In this document: piece by piece, positions 25,157 through 32,841 of the stretch | How positions within the stretch are numbered: the stretch's first letter is position 1 | How the letters are laid out: every line of letters starts with the position of its first letter | DNA from: Methyloversatilis universalis FAM5 | Lineage (GTDB): Bacteria > Pseudomonadota > Gammaproteobacteria > Burkholderiales > Rhodocyclaceae | Direction of reading: 5' to 3' | DNA: 64,000 nt | Assembly (NCBI RefSeq): GCF_000214035.2 | Contig: NZ_AFHG01000044.1 | Coordinates: 124,001 to 188,000, forward strand | The notes under the pieces: model-generated | The model's database searches: none | What the model saw: only the letters and a program-made list of their open reading frames with translations | Told to the model about the DNA's origin: nothing | Translations under genes and position numbers: made by a program

Positions 25157-25906
25157 CTAGAATCCGCCGGTCGCCTTGACCAGCAGGCCGCCTCCGACGG
25201 CGAGACAGAGCACGCCGACCCAGAAGCGCAGACGCTGCGCATTGATGGCGTGGACGATGCGCGCGCCGATCATGACACCGGCCAGCTCGAACAGCACCAG
25301 GGCGCCGGCCAGGCGGAAATCGATGACGCCGAAGCGCAGGTTGCCGAGCGTGCCCGATGCGCCGGCCAGTATCTGTATCACCTGGCTGGTGCCTATCGTG
25401 GTCAGCGGCTGGAAGCCGGCGAGCACCATCATGGGCACCGAAAGCGCCGGCCCACCGACACCGGTCAGCCCCGAGCCGAAACCGGCCACGCCGCCGAGGC
25501 CGAAAAGCAGGGCCCGCTGGAGGCGCGGATGCTCATCCAGCACCGGACGTCGTGGCCGCCCGCGCGTGGCCAGCGTGTAGATGCCGGCCAGGCAGACCAC
25601 CAGGGCGAGCAGGATCATCAACAGCGATGCATTGAGCAGCGCATTCACCCAGGCGCCTGCAAACCCGCTGATCAGCGCGCCCGCGCATACCGGTATCGTG
25701 ATGCGCAGGTCGATGCTGCCGTGACGCATGAAGGCGATGGTGCCGACAATGCCGGTGAACACGAAGGTGAACAGGGCGGTGGCCATCGCCGACTGTATGC
25801 TCAGCCCACCGATCAGGTTCAGCGCCGGAATGAGCAGGATGCCGCCCACGCCTACAGCACCGATCAGCGTACCGACCACGAGTGCGATCAGCATCAGCAA
25901 GGCCAT
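25157..25906 (-). CDS. tauE: TauE/SafE-family sulfite/sulfonate exporter
   Basis: The 249-residue membrane protein begins MALLMLIALVVGTLIGAVGVGGILLIPALNLIGGLS, the first TauE/SafE (DUF81) repeat. The second repeat is GLGGVAGFGSGLTGVGGPALSVPMMVLAGF. About eight membrane segments are expected. Family members export sulfite, sulfoacetate or related anions. Together with SoeABC and the oxygenase it would protect the cell from excess sulfite. The ATG at 25906 is chosen for GGGAG 6 bases upstream; another ATG lies at 25912. It is 39 bp downstream of the cNBD gene on the same strand, forming a two-gene unit behind a sigma-54-like promoter. Confidence 0.88.
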   Translation of the reverse strand: MALLMLIALVVGTLIGAVGVGGILLIPALNLIGGLSIQSAMATALFTFVFTGIVGTIAFMRHGSIDLRITIPVCAGALISGFAGAWVNALLNASLLMILLALVVCLAGIYTLATRGRPRRPVLDEHPRLQRALLFGLGGVAGFGSGLTGVGGPALSVPMMVLAGFQPLTTIGTSQVIQILAGASGTLGNLRFGVIDFRLAGALVLFELAGVMIGARIVHAINAQRLRFWVGVLCLAVGGGLLVKATGGF

Positions 25907-25945
25907 GAGCATCTCCCGATGCGAGCTTCTGCGCCGCGCGGGCGT

Positions 25946-26404
25946 TCAGCCCGCGGCGAACGACGTGAAGGTGCCGGTGATCAGGAGATTGAGCTGTTTC
26001 ATGATGCGGTAGCCCATCGTGTGGTCCGCATCCATCAGTGTCAGCAGGCGGGCGCCGTCTATCGCCAGTACGCGACAGTCGGTCGCGCACGACGCGGTAG
26101 CGATACGCCCCTGCGCCTCCGGTACCAGTGCCGCCCAGCCGAAAACCTGTCCGCGCTCGAGCACATCGCCGGCCGAGGTATTCCTGCCCCCCACGCCGAT
26201 CGCGAACCTGACCTTTCCATCCAGCAGCACGTACAGCGATTTCACCGGATCACCGATGTTGTAGATCCGGCTGTGCTGCGCCCAGTCCTCAGGACGCGAA
26301 ATGAGCGTGATGGCGTGCAGTTGCGCATCGCTCAACCCGGCAAAGAACGGCGCCTGCCTGAGAACACTGAAAGGCGTATGCAGCGGACTCGTCACTCCGG
26401 TCAT
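25946..26404 (-). CDS. stand-alone cyclic-nucleotide-binding-type domain protein
   Basis: The 152-residue protein is almost entirely a CRP-type cNBD: LRQAPFFAGLSDAQLHAITLISRPEDW, YNIGDPVKSLYVLLDGKVRFAIGVGG, then RGQVFGWAALVPEAQGRIATAS (Trp90 replacing the usual Glu; Arg kept). No DNA-binding helix-turn-helix follows, so it is not a CRP-like regulator by itself. Its cassette resembles those in the cNBD-permease and Rieske-cNBD fusions of the same island, suggesting a common ligand. It is the first gene before tauE. The ATG at 26404 has GAGAGG about 6 bases upstream. Confidence 0.87.
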   Translation of the reverse strand: MTGVTSPLHTPFSVLRQAPFFAGLSDAQLHAITLISRPEDWAQHSRIYNIGDPVKSLYVLLDGKVRFAIGVGGRNTSAGDVLERGQVFGWAALVPEAQGRIATASCATDCRVLAIDGARLLTLMDADHTMGYRIMKQLNLLITGTFTSFAAG

Positions 26405-26439
26405 GCCAACCTCTCGTTCAACCTGTTCGTACAGTGCTA

Positions 26440-26455
26440 TGCATTATCCATACCA
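26440..26455 (-). promoter_or_regulatory. sigma-54-like promoter of the cNBD-tauE unit
   Basis: On the minus strand the sequence reads TGGTATGGATAATGCA, with GG (26454-26453) and GC (26442-26441) exactly 10 bases apart. It is less perfect than the other two promoters of the island (TGGTATG against TGGCACG). It lies about 36 bp before the cNBD start and about 50 bp downstream of a GTTTC-N5-GAAAC palindrome, which strengthens the call. Confidence 0.68.
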
Positions 26456-26502
26456 TGCACGGAAAGCCTTCAAGGCGCCCTGCCGAACCCCGGATTGGCC
26501 CT

Positions 26503-26525
26503 CTGTGTTTCCGGAAGAAACACAG
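26503..26525. promoter_or_regulatory. upstream activator site 3 within a 9-bp-arm inverted repeat
   Basis: Perfect arms CTGTGTTTC (26503-26511) and GAAACACAG (26517-26525) flank a 5-bp centre CGGAA. The core GTTTC-N5-GAAAC (26507-26521 as GTTTC...GAAAC) matches the two dyads at 18036-18073. It lies upstream of the sigma-54-like promoter of the cNBD-tauE unit and just past the 3' end of the activator gene. Confidence 0.75.
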
Positions 26526-26559
26526 ATGAGGTTCAAAACGAAACACGCGCTTGCAGTGC

Positions 26560-27999
26560 TCACGACATCTGGTCGTCCAGTTGCATGTCCTCCGCACGCC
26601 CCCGGTCCTTCATCAGTCCCCAGCGTCGGCGGCGCATCCACAGCGCCTTGCGACCGATGCCGAGCAAGGCTGCGAGATCGCGGTCGCAGTAGCTGTCCTG
26701 GTAGCGAAGAATGCTGTGGCGGATGTAATCCTCGATCGACATCGGTCCTGACGGATCACCTTCCGTCGCGGGCGGGCCCGATCGTGCCTGCGTGGCCTGC
26801 GGCAGTGCGTCGAACTGTTCGTCCAGCGACAGCGTGTCGCCTTCGGCCATGATGATGGCCCGTTCCATCACGTTTTCCAGTTCTCGGATGTTGCCCGGCC
26901 ACGGATACTCCCGAAGGAAGGCGACGAATTCATCGGACATGCCCCGGATCTGCATGCCCAGGCGCCTGCAGTGGCGCTCGAGGAAATAGCGCGCAAGCAG
27001 TTCGATGTCTCCGCCCCGCTCCCGCAACGGCGGCACCTGTATCGTGATCACGTTCAGACGATAGAAAAGGTCCGCGCGAAAGGTATTGCTCTCGGTTTCC
27101 GCCCGCAGGTCACGGTTGGTTGCCGCGACGAAACGGGTATCGGTGTGATAGGTCTGGGTGGCCCCCACCGGCCGCACCTGACGCTCCTGGATGACGCGCA
27201 GCAGCTTCACCTGGACGTTCAGCGGCAGTTCGGATATCTCGTCCAGGAACAGGGTGCCTCCGCTGGCTTCGCGGATCAGGCCCTCGCTGGTGCTCACCGC
27301 ACCGGTGAACGCCCCCTTCACGTGGCCGAACAGTTCGGACTCGATCAGGTCCGACGGGATGGCACCGCAGTTGATCGCGACAAAGGGGCGCTCTGCCCGC
27401 TCACCGCCGAAGTGTATGGCCTGGGCGACCAGTTCCTTGCCGGTGCCGCTCTCGCCCTGGATCAGCACATTGGTATCGGTCGATGCAACCCGGGCAATCA
27501 TCGCCAGCATGCGCTTCACACCGTCGCTTTCGCCGATGATCGTGCGCTCGCCGTAGGCGCGGCGCAGGCTGCGTCTGAGCGACCGGTTCTCCCGGCGCGT
27601 GCGCTGCTCGGCCAGCACGCGCTCGACGGCAAACAGGAATTCGTCGTTGTCGAAAGGCTTGATCAGATAGTCGACCGCGCCCTTTCGCAGGGCGTCTATC
27701 GCGTTCTCCAGCGAGGAATAGCTGGTCATGAGGATGACCGGCAAGTCAGGCCGCTCCGCCTTGCTGGCGGCCAGGATATCCAGTCCGGTGGTGTCGGGCA
27801 GCCTCAGGTCGGTAATCAGCAGATCGACCTGCTCGGCGGCGAGATGGGCCAGCCCGGCGGCCCCGTTGTCGAACACGGTGCAGGCATAGCCGCGGGTGCT
27901 AAGCAGCATGTCCACGCAGACCGCGATGCCGGGATCGTCTTCGATGACCAGGATGCGTTCCGGGCGCACCACCTCATGCCTGTTCGCTTTGGCGCTCAT
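26560..27999 (-). CDS. NtrC-family sigma-54-dependent response regulator
   Basis: The 479-residue activator has an N-terminal receiver with acidic pair Glu20-Asp21-Asp22 region and phospho-acceptor Asp64 (LITDLRLPD). The AAA+ domain carries Walker A GESGTGKE (182-189) and the sigma-54-contacting loop GAFTGA (229-234). A Fis-type helix-turn-helix lies at the C-terminus (IRHSILRYQDSYCDRDLAALLGIGRKALWMRRRRWGL). It should activate the sigma-54 promoters at 17897, 18207 and 26440 through the GTTTC-N5-GAAAC palindromes (inference from proximity and promoter type). The ATG at 27999 lies inside the 3' end of the kinase gene (26-bp overlap). Confidence 0.92.
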   Translation of the reverse strand: MSAKANRHEVVRPERILVIEDDPGIAVCVDMLLSTRGYACTVFDNGAAGLAHLAAEQVDLLITDLRLPDTTGLDILAASKAERPDLPVILMTSYSSLENAIDALRKGAVDYLIKPFDNDEFLFAVERVLAEQRTRRENRSLRRSLRRAYGERTIIGESDGVKRMLAMIARVASTDTNVLIQGESGTGKELVAQAIHFGGERAERPFVAINCGAIPSDLIESELFGHVKGAFTGAVSTSEGLIREASGGTLFLDEISELPLNVQVKLLRVIQERQVRPVGATQTYHTDTRFVAATNRDLRAETESNTFRADLFYRLNVITIQVPPLRERGGDIELLARYFLERHCRRLGMQIRGMSDEFVAFLREYPWPGNIRELENVMERAIIMAEGDTLSLDEQFDALPQATQARSGPPATEGDPSGPMSIEDYIRHSILRYQDSYCDRDLAALLGIGRKALWMRRRRWGLMKDRGRAEDMQLDDQMS

Positions 28000-29065
28000 G
28001 CTGTGTCCTCGCTGAATGGGCAGGCAGGTCGATCTCGAATGTCGCACCGCCGTTGGGATTGTTGTATGCGCGCAGTTCGCCGCCGTGCTCGCGCACGAAC
28101 TCGTAGGCAATGGCCAGCCCCAGCCCCGTGCCCTGCCCGGAGGGGCGCGTCGTGAAGAAGGGCTCGAAGATGCGCGGCAGCACCTCTTCCGGTATGCCCG
28201 GACCGGTGTCGGAGATGCGGACCAGCACCCGCCGGTCTCCGGTCTGCGCGGTGGTGACGAAAATCCTCCCCGCCTCACCGACCGCGTGTGCGGCATTGAT
28301 CAGGATGTTGTAGATCACCTCCTGCAACTGACCTGAATTGCCGAGAACGAGCGCGCCCAGTTCCGGAAAATGCTCCACCGAGACGGCTTTCCCGGACAGC
28401 CCCTGACGCAGCAGCACGATGGCTTCGATGATGGAGGCGTCGATCTCGAACGGCACGCGTGGCTCGTCCCCCACCCGCGAGAAATCGACCATTCGGCGTG
28501 AAATGTCCATCACGCGTCGTACATTCTCCGACACGATTCTCAGGCCTTTCTGCAGCGCCTCCGCGCTGACGTCGGCGCGCCCGAGCAGCATCTGCATCAT
28601 CGACTGCACTGCAGTCAGCGGATTGCTGATCTCGTGGCACACGCCTGCCACCATGAAACCCAGTGACGCCAGCCTGTCACGCTGCAGCTCGGCCTGCGAA
28701 GTCGTCATCTGCTCGCTGCGATCCTCTACGAACAGCAGCATGCCGTCCCGAAGGGCACTCATCCACAGGCGCTCATGCAACCAGCGGCCATCGACCGCAC
28801 GGGCCACGTCACGGAAGCGTTCGCAAGGGCCCGGGCCGGCCTCGCCGACCGCCGCCCAGTAAGCCGGGAGCAGGTCGCCCAGATGCTGCCTGCCCTGAAC
28901 AGGACTGATGGTCACGCCGGGAAGCGGACGGCTGACCGCAACCACGAATCCTTCCTGGTCGAGCATGATCGTCGGCCACGGGAAGGCCTGCATCAGCTCT
29001 TCCCGACACAAATCCATCCGTGCGTCACTCATCGGCATCTTCATCGTTGGACCCGTTTTGCGCAT
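27974..29065 (-). CDS. NtrB-like soluble sensor histidine kinase
   Basis: The 363-residue kinase has no membrane segment. A PAS-like N-terminal region (FPWPTIMLDQEGFVVAVSRPLPG) precedes a dimerisation/phospho-acceptor box with His144 (GVCHEISNPLTAV) and an ATPase domain (NILINAAHAVGE, ISDTGPGIPEEVLPRIFEPFFTT, GTGLGLAIAYEFV). It overlaps the activator gene and is its evident partner. Being soluble, it likely senses an internal signal such as sulfite, redox state or a metabolite (inference). Four in-frame ATG codons lie between 29065 and 29032; none has a clear ribosome site, so the start is uncertain. Confidence 0.9.
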   Translation of the reverse strand: MRKTGPTMKMPMSDARMDLCREELMQAFPWPTIMLDQEGFVVAVSRPLPGVTISPVQGRQHLGDLLPAYWAAVGEAGPGPCERFRDVARAVDGRWLHERLWMSALRDGMLLFVEDRSEQMTTSQAELQRDRLASLGFMVAGVCHEISNPLTAVQSMMQMLLGRADVSAEALQKGLRIVSENVRRVMDISRRMVDFSRVGDEPRVPFEIDASIIEAIVLLRQGLSGKAVSVEHFPELGALVLGNSGQLQEVIYNILINAAHAVGEAGRIFVTTAQTGDRRVLVRISDTGPGIPEEVLPRIFEPFFTTRPSGQGTGLGLAIAYEFVREHGGELRAYNNPNGGATFEIDLPAHSARTQHERQSEQA

Positions 29066-30003
29066 GGCGTCAAAGACGGCGACCGCACGGGGCGACCGAC
29101 CATGCCGCCCTGCGTACCGTGCGTTCGGCCCGCCCTGATGGCGAGTGGAGACTCAGAGCCTGACGATACAGGCCGTCATGAGCGCATGTGGGCGCGCCTG
29201 AACAACGAATCGTGGCGCGACAGAATGGAAGGCGATTGCGACGAAGTCGGCTCTTTGAATCATCGTTTCCTCCTTGTCCGGACATCCGTCCGCGACCATC
29301 GGAATGACATGGCACGGATAGAACGAATCGGCTTATCGTCCGGATCGAACCGTACGCAGGTGCTTCATGCGGTGCGATCCGGCTTCGCAGTCTCGGTGCG
29401 AGCACGGAACATTGGAAAGCAAGATCCGAACCTCTACCTCGGAACGGTTCGAGCATGTCCGGCCGTCCGTTTATAACCCAGACCGATCGTTCGGTACAGA
29501 GAACAGCGACTGTCGCGCCCCGCTCTATGGTCGCTGGCACCCGACGGTCAGATCATCTGCGAAGAATGGGAAGCGAGGGCGATGTGTGCCTGGAGGACAG
29601 CCGGGAATACCGACCAGGCCGCGTGCTCTCGCAGGGTATATGGCTGCCCGATGGCGAAGGATCGATGTCGTCGCGAACCGGGCCTGCCTCGTCGCGGGCG
29701 GTGACGGTCAAGCCTTGCCGCTCGATACGGAGGTGACGCCGGAGCCTCGCCATGCAGCCGCTGCAGGGGGGCACTGAACACCGGGCGGCCGTTGTCACGA
29801 GCAGCCCATGGTCGGAGATCGTTCAGATCCGGTGGCCATCATGGGCTCCAACTATCGGGCGGCGGTGATCAGGACATGCTGTCCAGCATGACCCGCGCGG
29901 CCCTGTGGACAGCGTGCTCCGTAAGCGGCAAGGATGCCGCCCCCCCTTGGCCTGCTGCTCGGCGTTCCCTCACTGACCCCGCCGATCCGTCAGGGCGACC
30001 GGA
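29066..30003. other. 938-bp stretch without a convincing gene
   Basis: Between the kinase start and the PCu(A)C stop, open frames exist on both strands but show no recognisable domain, no good ribosome site and no signal peptide. It should contain the promoter of the kinase-activator pair. It holds a TetR-type operator at 29481-29496 and a TATAAA-like block just beyond it on the minus strand. CACTGA at 29971-29976 and TCAGTG at 30004-30009 could form a weak end-of-transcript hairpin for the PCu(A)C gene. Confidence 0.5.
29481..29496. promoter_or_regulatory. second TetR-type operator
   Basis: GACCGATCGTTCGGTA matches the operator beside the TetR gene at 6657-6672 in 14 of 16 bases and keeps the inverted arms ACCGA/TCGGT. 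On the minus strand it lies immediately upstream of a TATAAA-like -10 block (29470-29475) and about 415 bp before the kinase start. Control of the kinase-activator pair by the island's TetR protein is an inference. Confidence 0.6.
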
Positions 30004-30459
30004 TCAGTGGTGATCGTGACCGCCGGTAGCCGCCCCCAGGCCGCGGACGCTGGCCTTCACCTCCACCGTTTCGCGCGACTTGTCGGCGTACTCGACGGTG
30101 AGCGACAGCGGCACGGTCTGACCTTCTGCGACCGGCGCCTTCAGATCCATCAGCATCACGTGCAGGCCACCCGGCTTCAGTTCGACCGCCTTGCCGGCGG
30201 GCAGGTCAAGCACCGGCAGCGCGCGCATGCGCATGACGTTGTTTTCCATCGACATTTCATGCAGTTCGGTCACGCCGGCCACAGGCGACTTCGCGGCAAC
30301 GACACGGCCGGCACGCGGTGCGGTGATCTGCATGAAAGCGCCGGTGGCCTTCTGCTGCGCAACGGTGGCGCGCACCCAGGCGTCCTTCACGACCACCTGG
30401 GCGGACGCGAAGCCGCAGGACAGGGACAGCACGCTGGCGAGAACCAGGCTTTTCTTCAT
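30004..30459 (-). CDS. periplasmic copper chaperone PCu(A)C
   Basis: The 151-residue protein has a signal peptide (MKKSLVLASVLSLSCGFASA). The copper ligands follow the family pattern: His and Met in TELHEMSMENNVMRMR, then the GGLHVMLMDLK stretch, with a His-rich tail GGHDHH that may add a site. PCu(A)C proteins deliver Cu(I) to the CuA centre of cytochrome c oxidase. The ATG at 30459 was chosen because the signal peptide starts there. It lies 98 bp downstream of greB on the same strand, but the long spacer suggests independent expression. Confidence 0.9.
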   Translation of the reverse strand: MKKSLVLASVLSLSCGFASAQVVVKDAWVRATVAQQKATGAFMQITAPRAGRVVAAKSPVAGVTELHEMSMENNVMRMRALPVLDLPAGKAVELKPGGLHVMLMDLKAPVAEGQTVPLSLTVEYADKSRETVEVKASVRGLGAATGGHDHH

Positions 30460-30557
30460 GGTGAGCACTCCGGAAAGGAAGACTGTGGCAGTCGATGCGG
30501 TCAGCGGTTCAACGCGCCCGCAGCAATCGGGGGCGACCGGAGGTCGCCCTTCATGGA

Positions 30558-31100
30558 TCATTCGTAGCGGATTTCGGTCACTTCGATCTCGCGCAGGCCG
30601 GCCGGACTCTGGAAGCGCACGGTGTCGCCCTCGCGCGCCTTGAGCAGCGCGCGCGCCAGCGGAGAGATCCAGGAAATGCGGCCGTCCGACGCATTGGCTT
30701 CGTCGACGCCGACGATCTGCACCGTGTGCGGGCCGTCCTCGTCCTCGTAGTCCACGGTGGCGCCGAAGAACACCTGTTCGGGATTCTGCTGTTCCTTCGG
30801 ATCGACCACGGTGGCCGATTCCAGCCGCTTGATCAGGAAACGGATGCGGCGGTCGATTTCGCGCAGCCGCTTCTTGCCGTAGATGTAGTCGCCGTTCTCG
30901 GAGCGGTCGCCGTTGGACGCCGCCCAGGCGACGGTTTCGACGATGCGCGGGCGCTCGCTGCGCACCAGATCGTCCAATTCGGCGCGCAGACGGCCGTACC
31001 CGGTCAGCGTCATGTAGTTCTTGCTGCCCGGCGGCAGTGCGCTGCCGACTTCCGGATCGTCGTCCTCGGTGTCGGTTTCCTTGGTGAAGGCCTTGCTCAT
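30558..31100 (-). CDS. greB: transcription elongation factor GreB
   Basis: The 180-residue protein has the Gre coiled coil (GYGRLRAELDDLVRSERPRIVETVAWAASNGDRSENGDYIYGKKRLREIDRRIRFLIKRLE) with the acidic tip in DRSENGDY, which enters the RNA polymerase channel to stimulate transcript cleavage. A C-terminal FKBP-like domain follows (SPLARALLKAREGDTVRFQSPAGLREIEVTEIRYE). The YIYGK motif and the length favour GreB over GreA. An acidic N-terminal extension (TEDDDPEVG) is typical of betaproteobacterial GreB. Confidence 0.95.
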   Translation of the reverse strand: MSKAFTKETDTEDDDPEVGSALPPGSKNYMTLTGYGRLRAELDDLVRSERPRIVETVAWAASNGDRSENGDYIYGKKRLREIDRRIRFLIKRLESATVVDPKEQQNPEQVFFGATVDYEDEDGPHTVQIVGVDEANASDGRISWISPLARALLKAREGDTVRFQSPAGLREIEVTEIRYE

Positions 31101-31211
31101 GCAGGTGGGAGGGTATGCGTGCCTATGCGAGGGACACGCATTTTACCGAAGCGGGCGGACGCCCGCCCGCTTCTGACTCGCTCGACCGGAGTCAGCGATG
31201 GGCGGAAACGC

Positions 31212-31451
31212 TCAGTGATAGATGGCCGGCTGGGTCAGCAGCGCTTCCCAGGGCCCCATGAAGGCATCGAACTCCTCCGCGCCCATCTCTTCGTCGTGAT
31301 CGACCAGCGCCTGCAGCTCCTCACGGAACCGCCGTGCCGCGTCGTCGCGGATGAGCACACCGCGACCGATGCGCTTGTCGATCACCTCGACCGCTTCCAG
31401 ACCTGCGTACTCGACCACATAGACCAGCGGATTGTTGAACATGATATGCAT
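31212..31451 (-). CDS. DUF3567-family small protein
   Basis: The 79-residue cytoplasmic protein starts MHIMFNNPLVYVVEYAGLEAVEVIDKRIGRGVLIRDDAARRF, matching the DUF3567 family found almost only in betaproteobacteria. Its function is unknown. AGGAGA lies 7 bases before the ATG at 31451, which fixes the start; the longer frame upstream has no ribosome site. It stands alone, 111 bp from greB. Confidence 0.8.
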   Translation of the reverse strand: MHIMFNNPLVYVVEYAGLEAVEVIDKRIGRGVLIRDDAARRFREELQALVDHDEEMGAEEFDAFMGPWEALLTQPAIYH

Positions 31452-31689
31452 GACGATTCTCCTTGGCTGGTGCGGCTGTACAACGGACGACGGAGTCAGA
31501 CCCGCCGCTTTTTCCTGCACCGCGACCCTGCGATGCAGATGGGGCACACCCGCCGGCTTTCAAGTCTGTTAACGGCGGATGTACCGACACCCTTGAGCAC
31601 GCTTGCGCCGGAAACCGCGCAGACCTAACATCCGCGCCAGTCCCACGAACCGGAGCCCGGGGCGCCTACACGGCGCCCGTGCGCAAGGC

Positions 31690-31887
31690 ATGGAAGAACA
31701 GGAAATTCACGCCACGCTCGACATGCTGCGCACCGAACACCGCGATCTCGATCAGGCCATTCTCGACCTGCAAGACGCGGGCTCGCGCGACGAACTGCTG
31801 CTGCGCCGACTCAAGAAACGCAAACTTGTGTTGCGCGACCGCATTGCCTCGCTCGAGCGCCTGCTCGAGCCGGACGAATTCGCATGA
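31690..31887 (+). CDS. YdcH/DUF465-family small coiled-coil protein
   Basis: The 65-residue protein MEEQEIHATLDMLRTEHRDLDQAILDLQ...LLLRRLKKRKLVLRDRIASLERLL shows the DUF465 pattern: EHxxLD, a short turn, then LKKRKLxLRD. It is expected to form a helical hairpin. Function is unknown. The ATG at 31690 follows AAGG. It converges on the endonuclease-family gene at 31918 with only 30 bp between stops. Confidence 0.82.
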   Translation: MEEQEIHATLDMLRTEHRDLDQAILDLQDAGSRDELLLRRLKKRKLVLRDRIASLERLLEPDEFA

Positions 31888-31917
31888 ACGACCTTACCCG
31901 GAAGGACTGACTGCGCG

Positions 31918-32769
31918 TCAGCCGCGCAGTTCCACCCACACCGGCTGATGGTCGGATGCATCGGTGGCTGTATCGACATGCAGGTCGCTCACGCGCGGCA
32001 GAAGCGCCGGCGTAGCGAATGCGAAATCGCAGCAGTAGGGCCGGTCCGGCCAGTCGGCGCCGTGCAGACCCACCGTGTGTGCGTGCGGCCGTGCCGGGTG
32101 CAGATGGCGCCACAGATCCACCCAGTCGGCGCCCGGCTGTCCGGACCGTTCCACCAACAGGCGATATTCGGCGGAGTCCGGTTCGCAGTTGAAGTCGCCA
32201 CACAGCAGCGCCGCGGCCGGCCGCAGTGGCGGGAGGAAGGCGGTGTTGCCGTCCTTCTCCGCGGGCGGCGCGCCGGCATGCGCCAGCGCCTCGGCGGACA
32301 GCGCGCGCAGCGCTTCCACCTGGGCAGTGCGCTGCAGCGGCGAGTAGTACTCCAGATGGGTGCAGAGCACGCGCAGCGGCCCGCCCGGCGCCTCCAGCGT
32401 TGCTTCGGCCACGGCACGCTGCATCGACGGCACCGACGGGTCCGCCGGCCACGGCAGCAGACGGCGCCACACTGCACGCACCGGCAGCCGGCTCAGCAGC
32501 AGGTTGCCGAACTGACGCGGGCGACCGCCCTCGCCCGGCTGGTCGCTGCCGGGGGCGAACACCGCGGCGTGCCCGGCAAATTCGGCCATGAACTGCGCCA
32601 CCTGATCCTCTCCCGACAGCCCGGGCAGCGCGTCGTGGCCCACCGCAACCTCCTGCAGGCAGATCACGTCGGCATCGCCGCCGGCACGTATCGTGTCGGC
32701 GATGCGTCGCACGCTGACCTGCCGGTCGCAGCCGCGCGCCCATTGGATGTTCCAGCTCACCAGCTTCAT
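31918..32769 (-). CDS. endonuclease/exonuclease/phosphatase-family protein
   Basis: The 283-residue protein has the metal-dependent phosphoesterase core: MKLVSWNIQWARG, VICLQEVA (metal Glu), LCTHLEYYSPLQRTAQVEAL, AALLCGDFNCEP (catalytic Asp/Asn) and the terminal ATDASDHQPVWVEL (Asp-His). The fold covers DNA exonuclease III-like, inositol phosphatase and sphingomyelinase-like enzymes; the substrate cannot be told. No signal peptide is seen, so it is cytoplasmic. The start at 32769 matches the first conserved strand. Confidence 0.88.
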   Translation of the reverse strand: MKLVSWNIQWARGCDRQVSVRRIADTIRAGGDADVICLQEVAVGHDALPGLSGEDQVAQFMAEFAGHAAVFAPGSDQPGEGGRPRQFGNLLLSRLPVRAVWRRLLPWPADPSVPSMQRAVAEATLEAPGGPLRVLCTHLEYYSPLQRTAQVEALRALSAEALAHAGAPPAEKDGNTAFLPPLRPAAALLCGDFNCEPDSAEYRLLVERSGQPGADWVDLWRHLHPARPHAHTVGLHGADWPDRPYCCDFAFATPALLPRVSDLHVDTATDASDHQPVWVELRG

Positions 32770-32841
32770 CTGATCGCTCCATCGCGGAACACGCGGCCGC
32801 GAAGCCGGTCGATTCCGCATATGCATGACAGGAAGACTCCG

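Noticed and set aside
29309-29324. TGGCACG sequence resembling a sigma-54 -24 element
   Set aside because: The required GC 10 bases after GG is AC here, so the spacing rule fails.
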